Positions 37,056-45,524 of a stretch of 64,000 nt of DNA are shown here, in pieces. Made by a program: the position numbers and the translations under genes. Location of the stretch: the NCBI RefSeq assembly GCF_015355755.1, contig NZ_JACVEE010000001.1, positions 2,418,001 through 2,482,000 of the forward strand, read 5' to 3'. A model generated the notes under the pieces. That model saw only the letters and a program-made list of their open reading frames with translations. It had not been told where the DNA came from and did no database searches. The stretch comes from Nocardia sp. XZ_19_385. Its GTDB lineage: Bacteria; Actinomycetota; Actinomycetes; Mycobacteriales; Mycobacteriaceae. Within the stretch, counting starts at the first letter, position 1. Each line of letters opens with the position of its first letter.

Positions 37056-40000
37056 TGGATAACCGCAGCTGGCCGCTCACCGTTGCCCAGCAGGAGATTT
37101 GGGCCTACACGACGCTGTTCGACGCAGACCGCCGATATCTCATCAGCGGCTACGTTCAGCTGCGCGGCCGCATCGATCCGGAGCTGTTCGAGCGGGCATT
37201 GCGCAGCGTGACCGCGAGCAGCGAAACCCTGCGGGTGCGGCTGGATCACACCGGGCCCGAACCGCGACAGGTACTTACCGACTGCGCCGAGTTCCCGCTG
37301 CACAAAAACGATTTCAGCACCGAACCCGACCCGCTGGCCGCAGCCCTGACCTACCTGGATCCCGAATTCGCCCGACCCTACGACCTGACCACGGCACCAC
37401 TGTTCGATCACTATCTGATCGACCTCGGCGCCGCCGGGTACCTGTGGGGCATCAAAGCGCACCATCTGATCTTCGACGGCGGCACCTCGCTGGCGCTGAT
37501 TCGCCAGGTGGCCCGCGTCTACACCGACCTGCTCGCCGGGCGACCCGCACCGACCGAAATCACCGACACCGTCGGGGGTTTCCTCGAAGCCGACCAGCGG
37601 TACCGCGCCTCGCGCCGGTTCACCGACGACCGTGCGTTCTGGGCCGAACGCCTGGCCGGCCTGCCCGACGCCCCGATGTTCGCGCACCCACCGGTACCGC
37701 AAGGCGCAGCGGGCCCGATCCGCCATTCCGGGCGGCCCGAACCGGAGAGCTGGGCGGAATTCCAGTTCACCGCACAGTCTTTCGATGTCGACTGGCCTGC
37801 CCTGCTGGCCGCGACGATCGCACTGATGCTGCACGCCGACACCGGCGCACGCACCGTGGTGCTCGGAGTTTCGGTACCCGCCAAACGCTCCTGGCGCGCC
37901 CTGGGCATGACCTCGAACGTCGTCGGCCTGCGCCTGACCGTCGACCCCGCGGCCCCGATCGGTGCGCTGGCCCGGCAAGCCCAGTCCGAGTTCCGGAAGC
38001 TGTTGCGCCACCAGCATTACCGCCGATTCGACCTGCTCGCCGACGGCACTTCCCCCGGTGGCGAACACCGCGTCACCGGACCGATGCTCAATATCTTGCC
38101 GATTCCTCCTGAGCTCGGATTCGGTGACGTACCCGCCACCCTGACACCGGTATCGACTGGAGGCACAGAGGCTTTCGGGATCGGCGTCTACGCCGATGGC
38201 GGCCCACCGCGGATCGACTTCGACACCTCCGCCGAGCGGTGTGATCCCGAATCGCTGGCCCGGCTGCACGATCGGTTCCTGGCCGCGATGAACGAAGTAG
38301 CCGCGGCCTCGGACGCGACTCCGATCGCCAAGCTCTCCGAGATCACCCCGCCGGTCGACCGTGCGCCCCACGAAGACCCGAACGGTGTCACCAACCGCAG
38401 TGTCGCAGCAGCTTTCGCCGACATCGCTCGTGACTTCCCCGACCGCGCCGCCCTCTGGTACGAGGGCGAACACCTCACCTACCGCGAACTCGACAGCCGG
38501 GCATCCGGATACGCGCGCCACCTTGCCGACCACCACAACGTCCACCTGGGCACGCCGGTCGCCGTGCGCCTGCCCCGCTCGCCGGAGCTGGTCATCGCGC
38601 TGCTCGCGCTCATGCAGCTCGGCGCGATCTGCGTCCCGCTGCACGAACAGGATCCGGACGAACGCGTCGAATGGATGCTCCGGCTAACCGGAACCGAGCT
38701 GGTCCTCGACGACATCGAGGCGGTTCGGACGGCGGATTCCACCCGGCCGACTGCTGGAGCGCCCGTCCCCGCCGATGCCGTCGCTTGGCTGATGTTCACC
38801 TCCGGCTCCACCGGCGATCCGAAAGGCGTGCAGGTCACTCACCGCGCGATCGTCACCCGCGCCGTCGACCGGATCGCCGCCGGCCCGGAATACGCACGGA
38901 TGCTGATGCATTCGCCGTACGCCTGGGACATGGTCGTCTGGGAGCTGTGGATGCCGCTGCTGCAAGGTCATACGGCAGTGATCGCGACACCGGCCCGCCT
39001 CAGCGCCGCGGACTTCCGCCAGGTGCTGCACGCCGGCGAGGTCACCGCGATGCTGTGCCCGGCCGGCCTGTTCCAGGTACTCGTCGAAGACATTCCGGAG
39101 TGTCTCGCCGCGCTGCGCACCATCTCCAGCGCAGGTGACATCCTGGCCCCGGACACCGTCCGCGCACTGCGCACGCTGGCCCCCGAGTCCGAGGTCGTCA
39201 ACATCTACGGCCCGGTCGAGGCCACCGCCTACGCCACCTCCTACACCATCCCACCCGGCCCGATCGGCCCCGATCCCTTCCCGGTCGGCCGCGCCGTCGA
39301 CCACACCGACGTGCTCGTCCTCGACGCGCTGCTGCGCCCCGTCCCACCCGGCGCGGTCGGCGGAATCTATTTGACCGGTGCGGGTTTGGCCCAGGGCTAC
39401 CTCGGCATGCCGGGCCGCACCGCGAGCTGGTTCACCGCGAACCCGTTCGGTGCGCCCGGATCCCGGATGTATCGCACCGGGGACTACGGCAGCTGGGGCG
39501 CCGACGGCGAACTGCGTTTCCTCGGCCGCGGCGACCGGCAGGTCAAGGTGAACGGAATCCGGGTGGAGCCCGGCGAGATCGAGCATGTGCTGCGCGCCCG
39601 GCCCGGCATCACCGCCGCCGTCGTCACCGCGCACCGGATGGCGGCGGGCAAGACGCTGATCGCGCACATCGTGGCCGACCGCGAAATCGACACCGCGGCA
39701 CTGCGTGACCAGCTGACCACCCACCTGCCCAGCTATCTGCTGCCCGCTGTGCTCGTGCAGATCCCCGAACTGCCGCTCACCGTCAACGGCAAGATCGACC
39801 GCAAAGCGCTGTCGCTGCCCGAGGCGGCGGCGGTCCGCCCGCCGCGCACACCACGCCAGCAGATCCTGGCCGGATTGTTCGCCGACGTGGTCGGCGCACC
39901 CCGGGTCGGCCTGGACGACGACTTCTTCCAACTCGGCGGAAACTCCCTAGCCGCAATACGTTTGGCTGCCGCCACGAGCCGCGCCCTCGGCGTCACCGTG

Positions 40001-41455
40001 ACCCTGCGCGACCTGCTCGACGCACCCACCGTAGCCACGCTGGAGCGCCTCCTGACCGAGCGCACCGGCGATCACAGCACCCGCCCCGCACCCCGAGCGC
40101 TACGTCGTCCCAGCTCGATCCCGCTCAGCCCGGTGCAGCACCGGCTCTGGACGGTCAACTATCTGAGCGAGGGCACCGCCGACTACCTCATGCCCGCCGC
40201 GCTCGAACTGCACGGCCCGCTCGACACCACCGCCATCCGCGCGGCCGTCGACGACGTCGTGCGCAGGCACGAAATCCTGCGCACCATAATGCCTTTCGCC
40301 GCCACCGGCCCGGTCCAGCAGATCTTGGAATTCCGTTCCGAGGACGTCGACTACCGCGAAATCCCCTCAGACCTAGCCGATCTGGACCAGCTACTGGCCG
40401 CCGAGACCGCACGTGGCATCCGGCTCATGAGCGAACCACCATGGCGCGTGCGACTTTTCCGCATGAGCCCGAACCACCACGTGCTGCTAGTGGTGGTCCA
40501 TCACTGCGCCGCGGACGCCGAGTCACTGGGCACCCTGCTGAGCGAACTCCAATTCGCCTACCTCTCCCGTGCGGCGAACCAGGAACCGCAGTGGCCCACG
40601 GCCGCCTTCCAATACGCCGACTACACGCTCCAGCCCCGTGGAACCCTGGGCGCGAACACCGATCCCGGCGCTCGCTTCGCCCAGCAGTCCCACTACTGGC
40701 GCACCACCCTGGCCGACCTGCCACCGGAACCCCCGCTGCCGGTGGACAATCCGCGAACGGGCGCGAACCCGGCCGCGATCGTGGCCTTCGACATCGATGC
40801 CGACACCCACGCCCGCGTGCTCGCCACCGCCCGCCGCTGCGGCGCCACCACCTACACCGTGCTGCACACGGCCCTGGTCTGCGCGCTCGCCCGGCACGGC
40901 GCCGGCCCCGACCTGGTCCTCGGCACCGCGATGAGCAGCCGGGACCGCGCCGAACTCGACACCATGCTCGGCTGCGCCGTCGATATCGTCCTGATCCGCA
41001 CCGACCGCGCGGCCGCGCCCACCTACCGCGACCTGATCCGCCAGGTCCGCGACCGCATTCTCGACGCCTACGAGCACCGCGAGTACCCCTACGAACGCCT
41101 GCTTCCGGCGGGCGCCACGGCGCTCCCCCAGATCGTCACCACCTTCTTCCGTGACGTCGCCACGGCGGGCGCCGTCGGCGATCTGGAGTTCGGTCTGCGG
41201 GAGTTGCCGACTCAGCGCGCCGAATTCGAAATCCTGATGCAGGCCCGCGAACGCATCGGCTCTGCCGGGCGACCCGGCGGGATCAGCGCCGAATTCCGTT
41301 ACGCGGCAACACTGTGGGAGCCCGAGACCATCGCCGCCCTGGCCGCGAACCTGGCCGCCGCCCTCGCCGCGATCTGCGACGACCTGGACGCCGCGCCCGC
41401 CGGCCTACTGGCCTCAGCCGCGCAGGGCAGCGGCGAGCGCGGGATTGAGGGCTAG
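37055..41455 (+). CDS. NRPS: condensation, adenylation, carrier, terminal condensation-like domain
   Basis: A 1,466-residue NRPS; ATG 37055 overlaps the previous TGA by one base. The first condensation domain (1-440) has an intact HHLIFDG at 136-142. The adenylation domain (455-925) has FTSGSTGDPKG near 580, a YGPVEA variant and VNGKIDRKAL; its pocket reads about D-M-W-M-S-A-I-A-Y-K by eye, no assignment. The carrier Ser964 is in GGNSL. A second condensation-like domain (about 1010-1466) ends the protein and reads HHCAADA at 1149-1155, with Ala in place of Gly. There is no thioesterase or reductase, so this last domain is the likely release step. The gene's 3' end overlaps the convergent TetR gene by 42 bases. 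Confidence 0.92.
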   Translation: MDNRSWPLTVAQQEIWAYTTLFDADRRYLISGYVQLRGRIDPELFERALRSVTASSETLRVRLDHTGPEPRQVLTDCAEFPLHKNDFSTEPDPLAAALTYLDPEFARPYDLTTAPLFDHYLIDLGAAGYLWGIKAHHLIFDGGTSLALIRQVARVYTDLLAGRPAPTEITDTVGGFLEADQRYRASRRFTDDRAFWAERLAGLPDAPMFAHPPVPQGAAGPIRHSGRPEPESWAEFQFTAQSFDVDWPALLAATIALMLHADTGARTVVLGVSVPAKRSWRALGMTSNVVGLRLTVDPAAPIGALARQAQSEFRKLLRHQHYRRFDLLADGTSPGGEHRVTGPMLNILPIPPELGFGDVPATLTPVSTGGTEAFGIGVYADGGPPRIDFDTSAERCDPESLARLHDRFLAAMNEVAAASDATPIAKLSEITPPVDRAPHEDPNGVTNRSVAAAFADIARDFPDRAALWYEGEHLTYRELDSRASGYARHLADHHNVHLGTPVAVRLPRSPELVIALLALMQLGAICVPLHEQDPDERVEWMLRLTGTELVLDDIEAVRTADSTRPTAGAPVPADAVAWLMFTSGSTGDPKGVQVTHRAIVTRAVDRIAAGPEYARMLMHSPYAWDMVVWELWMPLLQGHTAVIATPARLSAADFRQVLHAGEVTAMLCPAGLFQVLVEDIPECLAALRTISSAGDILAPDTVRALRTLAPESEVVNIYGPVEATAYATSYTIPPGPIGPDPFPVGRAVDHTDVLVLDALLRPVPPGAVGGIYLTGAGLAQGYLGMPGRTASWFTANPFGAPGSRMYRTGDYGSWGADGELRFLGRGDRQVKVNGIRVEPGEIEHVLRARPGITAAVVTAHRMAAGKTLIAHIVADREIDTAALRDQLTTHLPSYLLPAVLVQIPELPLTVNGKIDRKALSLPEAAAVRPPRTPRQQILAGLFADVVGAPRVGLDDDFFQLGGNSLAAIRLAAATSRALGVTVTLRDLLDAPTVATLERLLTERTGDHSTRPAPRALRRPSSIPLSPVQHRLWTVNYLSEGTADYLMPAALELHGPLDTTAIRAAVDDVVRRHEILRTIMPFAATGPVQQILEFRSEDVDYREIPSDLADLDQLLAAETARGIRLMSEPPWRVRLFRMSPNHHVLLVVVHHCAADAESLGTLLSELQFAYLSRAANQEPQWPTAAFQYADYTLQPRGTLGANTDPGARFAQQSHYWRTTLADLPPEPPLPVDNPRTGANPAAIVAFDIDADTHARVLATARRCGATTYTVLHTALVCALARHGAGPDLVLGTAMSSRDRAELDTMLGCAVDIVLIRTDRAAAPTYRDLIRQVRDRILDAYEHREYPYERLLPAGATALPQIVTTFFRDVATAGAVGDLEFGLRELPTQRAEFEILMQARERIGSAGRPGGISAEFRYAATLWEPETIAALAANLAAALAAICDDLDAAPAGLLASAAQGSGERGIEG

Positions 41456-42055
41456 CGACAGCGACAGCAGCGATTCCACCAGCAGATCCACCAGCTGATC
41501 GCGGGTAATGGTCTCGGACCGCAACCAGCTGAGCGTGATCTCCTCGACGAACGCGATCCAGCCGCGCACCGCCAGGACCAGGCGCGGCCGGTCCTGCTCG
41601 TCCACGACGATCGGCGTCTCGGTCAGGATCATCTCGACGATCGATAGTCGCGTCTGGTCGACCAGCGACATCAGATCGGGGCTGGCGCTGGCGGGACCGC
41701 GCAGCAGCGCCAGATAGGACTGGCGGTTCTCGCTGACATAGTCGATGTAGCGCTCGATCGAATCCCGCAGCTTCTCGAAGAGGTCGAGCGAGCTGTCGGG
41801 CCGGACGCGTTGCAGAAGTTCGGTATTTGCGTGCGCGACGACGGCGAGCTGGAAGTCCTGCATGGTCGGGAAGTAGTGGAACAGCAGGCCACGGGAAATG
41901 CCCGCCTGTTCGGCGATGTCGCTGACGGAGATCTCTTCCAGCGGCCGCTCGCCTAGCATCTTGACCCCAAGGGTGATCAGCTGCAGACGGCGCTCGTCCG
42001 GACTCAGCCGGGTTCGCTTGGTTTCTCCGTTCGCTTTACTACCCACGAACACCAC
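41414..42055 (-). CDS. TetR-family transcriptional regulator
   Basis: A 213-residue regulator. The helix-turn-helix ISVSDIAEQAGISRGLLFHYF spans about residues 41-61, and the helical ligand-binding domain follows. The reported start is GTG at 42055; a second in-frame GTG at 42046 is possible. It is divergent from the monooxygenase operon with 60 bases between, and a perfect inverted repeat lies there, so it most likely represses that operon and perhaps itself. Its 3' end runs 42 bases into the last NRPS gene. Control of the NRPS operon is possible but not shown. Confidence 0.92.
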   Translation of the reverse strand: MVFVGSKANGETKRTRLSPDERRLQLITLGVKMLGERPLEEISVSDIAEQAGISRGLLFHYFPTMQDFQLAVVAHANTELLQRVRPDSSLDLFEKLRDSIERYIDYVSENRQSYLALLRGPASASPDLMSLVDQTRLSIVEMILTETPIVVDEQDRPRLVLAVRGWIAFVEEITLSWLRSETITRDQLVDLLVESLLSLSLALNPALAAALRG

Positions 42056-42068
42056 CTTACTGAACGCT

Positions 42069-42085
42069 AGTCAATACTGTTGACT
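42069..42085. promoter_or_regulatory. candidate TetR operator
   Basis: A perfect inverted repeat, AGTCAA-TACTG-TTGACT, in the 60-base gap between the TetR gene and the monooxygenase gene. The right arm is also the probable -35 box of the monooxygenase promoter, so a bound repressor would block RNA polymerase. Confidence 0.65.
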
Positions 42086-42108
42086 CGTGCTCAATAAGAC
42101 CGTACTCT
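42080..42108 (+). promoter_or_regulatory. promoter of the monooxygenase operon, probably leaderless
   Basis: A -35 box TTGACT (42080-42085) and a -10 box TACTCT (42103-42108) are 17 bases apart. The ATG at 42116 begins seven bases after the -10 box, which places the transcription start at or next to the A of the start codon. No Shine-Dalgarno sequence is present. Confidence 0.7.
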
Positions 42109-42115
42109 CGGGTAC

Positions 42116-43642
42116 ATGAGTCGCAAGGTTACAGACAAAGCTGTCGGCAACCGCCCTGCCCGCCACGCCAAGACGATCATCATCGGCAGTGGATTCGCGG
42201 GCCTCGGGCTGGCAATCCGGCTGAGCCAACAGGGCCGCAATGACTATCTCGTCCTGGAGCGCGGCAGCGATGTCGGCGGCACCTGGCGGGATAACACGTA
42301 CCCGGGCGCGGCCTGCGATGTGCCGTCGCACCTGTACTCGTATTCCTTCGCACTCAATCCGAACTGGACGCGCTCGTTCTCCAAGCAGGGCGAGATCCAG
42401 CAGTACATCCGCAGCGTCGCGGAGCGGTACGACGTGCTGGACAAGCATCTGTTCAACTGCGATGTCACCAGCGCCCGCTGGAACACCGAGACCGCGCTGT
42501 GGGAGATCGAATCCAGCCAGGGCAGCTTCACCGCCGACACCGTGGTCTCCGCGGTCGGCGCGCTCTGCGAACCGGCACTCCCGGATATCAAGGGCATCAA
42601 CGACTTCGAGGGCGAGGTCTTCCACTCGGCCCGCTGGAACCACGACGCCGACCTGACCGGCAAGCGCGTCGCCATCATCGGCACCGGCGCCTCCGCCATC
42701 CAGATCGTGCCCGCCATCGCGGCCCAGGTCGGTCACCTCGACGTCTACCAGCGCACCGCGCCGTGGCTGCTGCCCCGCATGGACCGCCCCTACCTGGCTG
42801 CCGAACGCTTCGCGTTCAAGCACATTCCCGGCGTGCAGCGCCTCTCCCGCGCCGCCATCTACGCCGCCCGCGAGACCCAGGTCGTGGGCCTGACCAAGCT
42901 CCCGGCGATCATGCAGGGCTTCGAACTGCTGGCGAAGGCCAAGCTGCAGTTCGAGATTCGCGATCCGGAGCTGCGCAAGAAGGTCACCCCGAACTTCCGC
43001 ATCGGCTGCAAGCGCATGCTGATCTCCAACGAGTACTACCCCGCGCTGAGCCGCGACAATGTCGACGTGGTCACCGACGGCATCAAGGAGATCCGCGCCA
43101 ACTCGATCGTCACCGCCGACGGCACCGAGCGCGAGATCGACGCCCTGATCGTGGCGACCGGCTTCCACGTCACCGACTCCCCGACCTACAACACCATCGC
43201 GGGCAAGGACGGTCGTACGCTCTCGGAGGTCTTCGACGAGATCGGCCAGCAGGGCTACAAGGGCTCGGCCATCGCCAACTTCCCGAACATGTTCTTCCTG
43301 CTCGGCCCGAACGTCGGCCTGGGCCACACCTCGATGGTGTTCATGATCGAATCGCAGATCAACTACATCGCCGACGCGCTGGCCACCGTGGACCGGCTCG
43401 GCCTGAGCACGGTCGAGGTGCGCCGCGACGCGCAGGACACTTACAACAAGGACCTGCAGCAGAAGCTGGCCAAGAGCGTGTGGAACACCGGCGGCTGCGC
43501 CAGCTGGTACCTCGACAAGCACGGTAACAATACGACGCTGTGGCCGGACTTCACCTTCGAATTCCGTAGGCTGACCAAGAAGTTCGACGTATCGGCATAC
43601 GAGACGACGTCGTCTGCGGGCGACCGGAAAGTGGTGGCATAA
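42116..43642 (+). CDS. flavin-containing / Baeyer-Villiger-type monooxygenase
   Basis: A 508-residue FAD- and NADPH-dependent monooxygenase. The FAD motif GSGFAGLG is near residue 22, the GGTWRDNTYPGAACD block follows, the BVMO fingerprint FxGxxxHxxxW appears as FEGEVFHSARW, and the NADPH motif GTGASA is near residue 190. It would insert oxygen into ketones or oxidise nitrogen/sulphur compounds. MymA of Mycobacterium tuberculosis is the closest well-known operon relative. It begins an operon with an SDR and an alpha/beta hydrolase, a set able to oxidise an alcohol to a ketone, make an ester and cleave it. Confidence 0.92.
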   Translation: MSRKVTDKAVGNRPARHAKTIIIGSGFAGLGLAIRLSQQGRNDYLVLERGSDVGGTWRDNTYPGAACDVPSHLYSYSFALNPNWTRSFSKQGEIQQYIRSVAERYDVLDKHLFNCDVTSARWNTETALWEIESSQGSFTADTVVSAVGALCEPALPDIKGINDFEGEVFHSARWNHDADLTGKRVAIIGTGASAIQIVPAIAAQVGHLDVYQRTAPWLLPRMDRPYLAAERFAFKHIPGVQRLSRAAIYAARETQVVGLTKLPAIMQGFELLAKAKLQFEIRDPELRKKVTPNFRIGCKRMLISNEYYPALSRDNVDVVTDGIKEIRANSIVTADGTEREIDALIVATGFHVTDSPTYNTIAGKDGRTLSEVFDEIGQQGYKGSAIANFPNMFFLLGPNVGLGHTSMVFMIESQINYIADALATVDRLGLSTVEVRRDAQDTYNKDLQQKLAKSVWNTGGCASWYLDKHGNNTTLWPDFTFEFRRLTKKFDVSAYETTSSAGDRKVVA

Positions 43643-43645
43643 ACA

Positions 43646-44476
43646 GTGGGCAACGACGCTTACTTCAAGGACAAAGTCTGTGTGATCACCGGAGCCGGTT
43701 CCGGCATCGGTCGCGCCCTGGCGGAAAATCTGGCCAAGCGCGGCGCGAAGCTGGCGCTCTCCGATATCGACACCGAGGGCCTGGCCGAGACCGTGCGCCG
43801 CTGCGAAGCCCTTGGCGCGCAGGTGAAATCGGATCGGCTCAATGTCGCCGAGCGGGAAGCGGTGCTGCTCTACGCCGACGCCGTGAAGGCGCACTTCGGT
43901 GTGGTGCACCAGATCTACAACAACGCGGGTATCGCCTACCACGGTGACGTGATCAAGTCCGAGTTCAAGGACATCGAGCGGATCATGGACGTGGACTTCT
44001 GGGGTGTCGTCAACGGCACCAAGGCGTTCCTGCCGATGCTGATGGAATCCGGTGCGGGCCACGTCATCAACATCTCCAGCCTGTTCGGCCTGATCGCGGT
44101 GCCCAGCCAGAGCGCTTACAACTCGGCGAAATTCGCGGTCCGCGGATTCACCGAGTCGCTGCGCCAAGAGATGATTCTCGGCAAGCACCCGGTCGAGGTC
44201 ACCTGCGTACACCCCGGCGGCATCAAGACCGCGGTCGCGCGCAACTCCACCTTCGCCGAGGGCATCGACGGCAAGAAGGCTGCCGCCATGTTCGACGCGA
44301 AGCTGGCCATCCACACCCCGGAAATGGCCGCGCAGGTCATCACCGAGGGCGTGCGCAAGCGCCACGGCCGCGTACTGATCGGCTGGGAAGCCAAACTGCT
44401 CGACGCGTTCGTCCGAATCACGGCATCCGGCTACCAGCGGATTTCCGCCGTGGTGAACCGGGCCGTCCAGCCCTGA
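43646..44476 (+). CDS. short-chain dehydrogenase/reductase
   Basis: A 276-residue SDR from GTG 43646, three bases after the monooxygenase stop. The cofactor motif TGAGSGIG is near residue 12, NNAG is near 90, the catalytic Ser is in NISSLFG, and the Tyr and Lys are in YNSAK. The order resembles SadH of the mymA operon. The likely role is alcohol-ketone interconversion on the substrate of the neighbouring monooxygenase; this is inferred from context. Confidence 0.92.
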   Translation: MGNDAYFKDKVCVITGAGSGIGRALAENLAKRGAKLALSDIDTEGLAETVRRCEALGAQVKSDRLNVAEREAVLLYADAVKAHFGVVHQIYNNAGIAYHGDVIKSEFKDIERIMDVDFWGVVNGTKAFLPMLMESGAGHVINISSLFGLIAVPSQSAYNSAKFAVRGFTESLRQEMILGKHPVEVTCVHPGGIKTAVARNSTFAEGIDGKKAAAMFDAKLAIHTPEMAAQVITEGVRKRHGRVLIGWEAKLLDAFVRITASGYQRISAVVNRAVQP

Positions 44477-44485
44477 GGTAATCCG

Positions 44486-45403
44486 TTGCGCGACATCAAC
44501 CTTCCGCTGCCCATCACCAAAGCTGTGCTGGGACGGATGTTTCCGGCCATGCTCAACGCCCGGCTGTCGTACCCGCTCCAGCGCAAGCTGATGGATCTGG
44601 GTTCGGCGCTGCAATGGCTGCCCGACAACACCGTCGTGCATCGGCTCCGGCTGGCCGGGCGCCCCGCCGAAAAGCTCACCGCCCGTGGGAAATCCGCCGA
44701 GGGTGCGGTGCTGTACCTGCACGGCGGCGGGTACGCGGTCGGCTCGCTGGCCACCCACCGTTCGCTGGCCGCGCGGCTGGCGCACGAGACCGGGTGCGCG
44801 GTGTACCTGCTCGACTACCGGCTGGCGCCGGAACACCCGTTCCCGGCCGGGCTCGAGGACGCCACCGCGGCGTTCCTGGAGCTGGTCGAGAACGCGGGCT
44901 ACCAGGCCGACCAGATCGCCATCGCCGGTGACTCCGCCGGCGGCGGGCTGAGCCTGGCCACCGCACAGCGGCTGATCGCGCGGCACGGGCTGACACCGGC
45001 CGCGCTCGGTTTGATCGCGCCCTGGACCGACCCGAACGTCATTCCGGAAAAGGACCGCGACCTCGTCATCAACCGGGCCTGGTCGCGGGCCTGCGCCGCC
45101 GCCTACCTGGGCGCGGGCGACGGTCAGGACACCGGCTACGCGCCGCTGCGCGGCGAGCTGACCGGGCTACCGCCCACCTACGTGCAGGTCGATGTGAGTG
45201 AACTGCTGCACAGTCAGTGCGTAGAGTTGGTCACCGCACTGCGTGCCGCGGGTGTGCATGTCCGGTTCACCGAAAGCCAGGGACTGTGGCATGTCGCGCA
45301 AGCGCAGGCGGCCTTCGTCGGGCCCGCCGCGGCGGCCGTCACGGAGCTGGCCGATTTCTTGAAAGAAGGGGTCCAACCGGTGTCGATGCGCGATCTAGGA
45401 TGA
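44486..45403 (+). CDS. alpha/beta hydrolase, hormone-sensitive lipase family (LipR-like)
   Basis: A 305-residue esterase. The oxyanion-hole motif HGGG is in YLHGGGYAVGS, the nucleophile is in GDSAGGG, and the catalytic Asp and His are probably in QVDVSELL and GLWHVAQ. The start is TTG 44486 with GAGGT six bases upstream. In the M. tuberculosis mymA operon the comparable gene is lipR. It probably hydrolyses an ester made by the upstream monooxygenase. Confidence 0.9.
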   Translation: MRDINLPLPITKAVLGRMFPAMLNARLSYPLQRKLMDLGSALQWLPDNTVVHRLRLAGRPAEKLTARGKSAEGAVLYLHGGGYAVGSLATHRSLAARLAHETGCAVYLLDYRLAPEHPFPAGLEDATAAFLELVENAGYQADQIAIAGDSAGGGLSLATAQRLIARHGLTPAALGLIAPWTDPNVIPEKDRDLVINRAWSRACAAAYLGAGDGQDTGYAPLRGELTGLPPTYVQVDVSELLHSQCVELVTALRAAGVHVRFTESQGLWHVAQAQAAFVGPAAAAVTELADFLKEGVQPVSMRDLG

Positions 45404-45491
45404 CACCGATCCCCACCCCCACCGGGCTTCGACCGCGGGTCGAACGCGTTTCCGGTGGTCGATATGACGACCGCCTCATAGGTGTCGTAGA

Positions 45492-45505
45492 TTACTGGCG
45501 AGTAA
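45492..45505. promoter_or_regulatory. 14-bp palindromic operator upstream of the acyl-CoA ligase gene
   Basis: TTACT-GGCG-AGTAA is a perfect five-base inverted repeat, 19 bases before the ATG at 45525. Its position suggests a repressor site for the ligase gene. The regulator is not identified. Confidence 0.55.
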
Positions 45506-45524
45506 ACCACCTGGAAGGGCACTG

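Noticed and set aside
42071..44986. 971-codon minus-strand open frame opposite the monooxygenase, SDR and hydrolase genes
   Set aside because: It spans three clear plus-strand genes and their boundaries and shows no domain.
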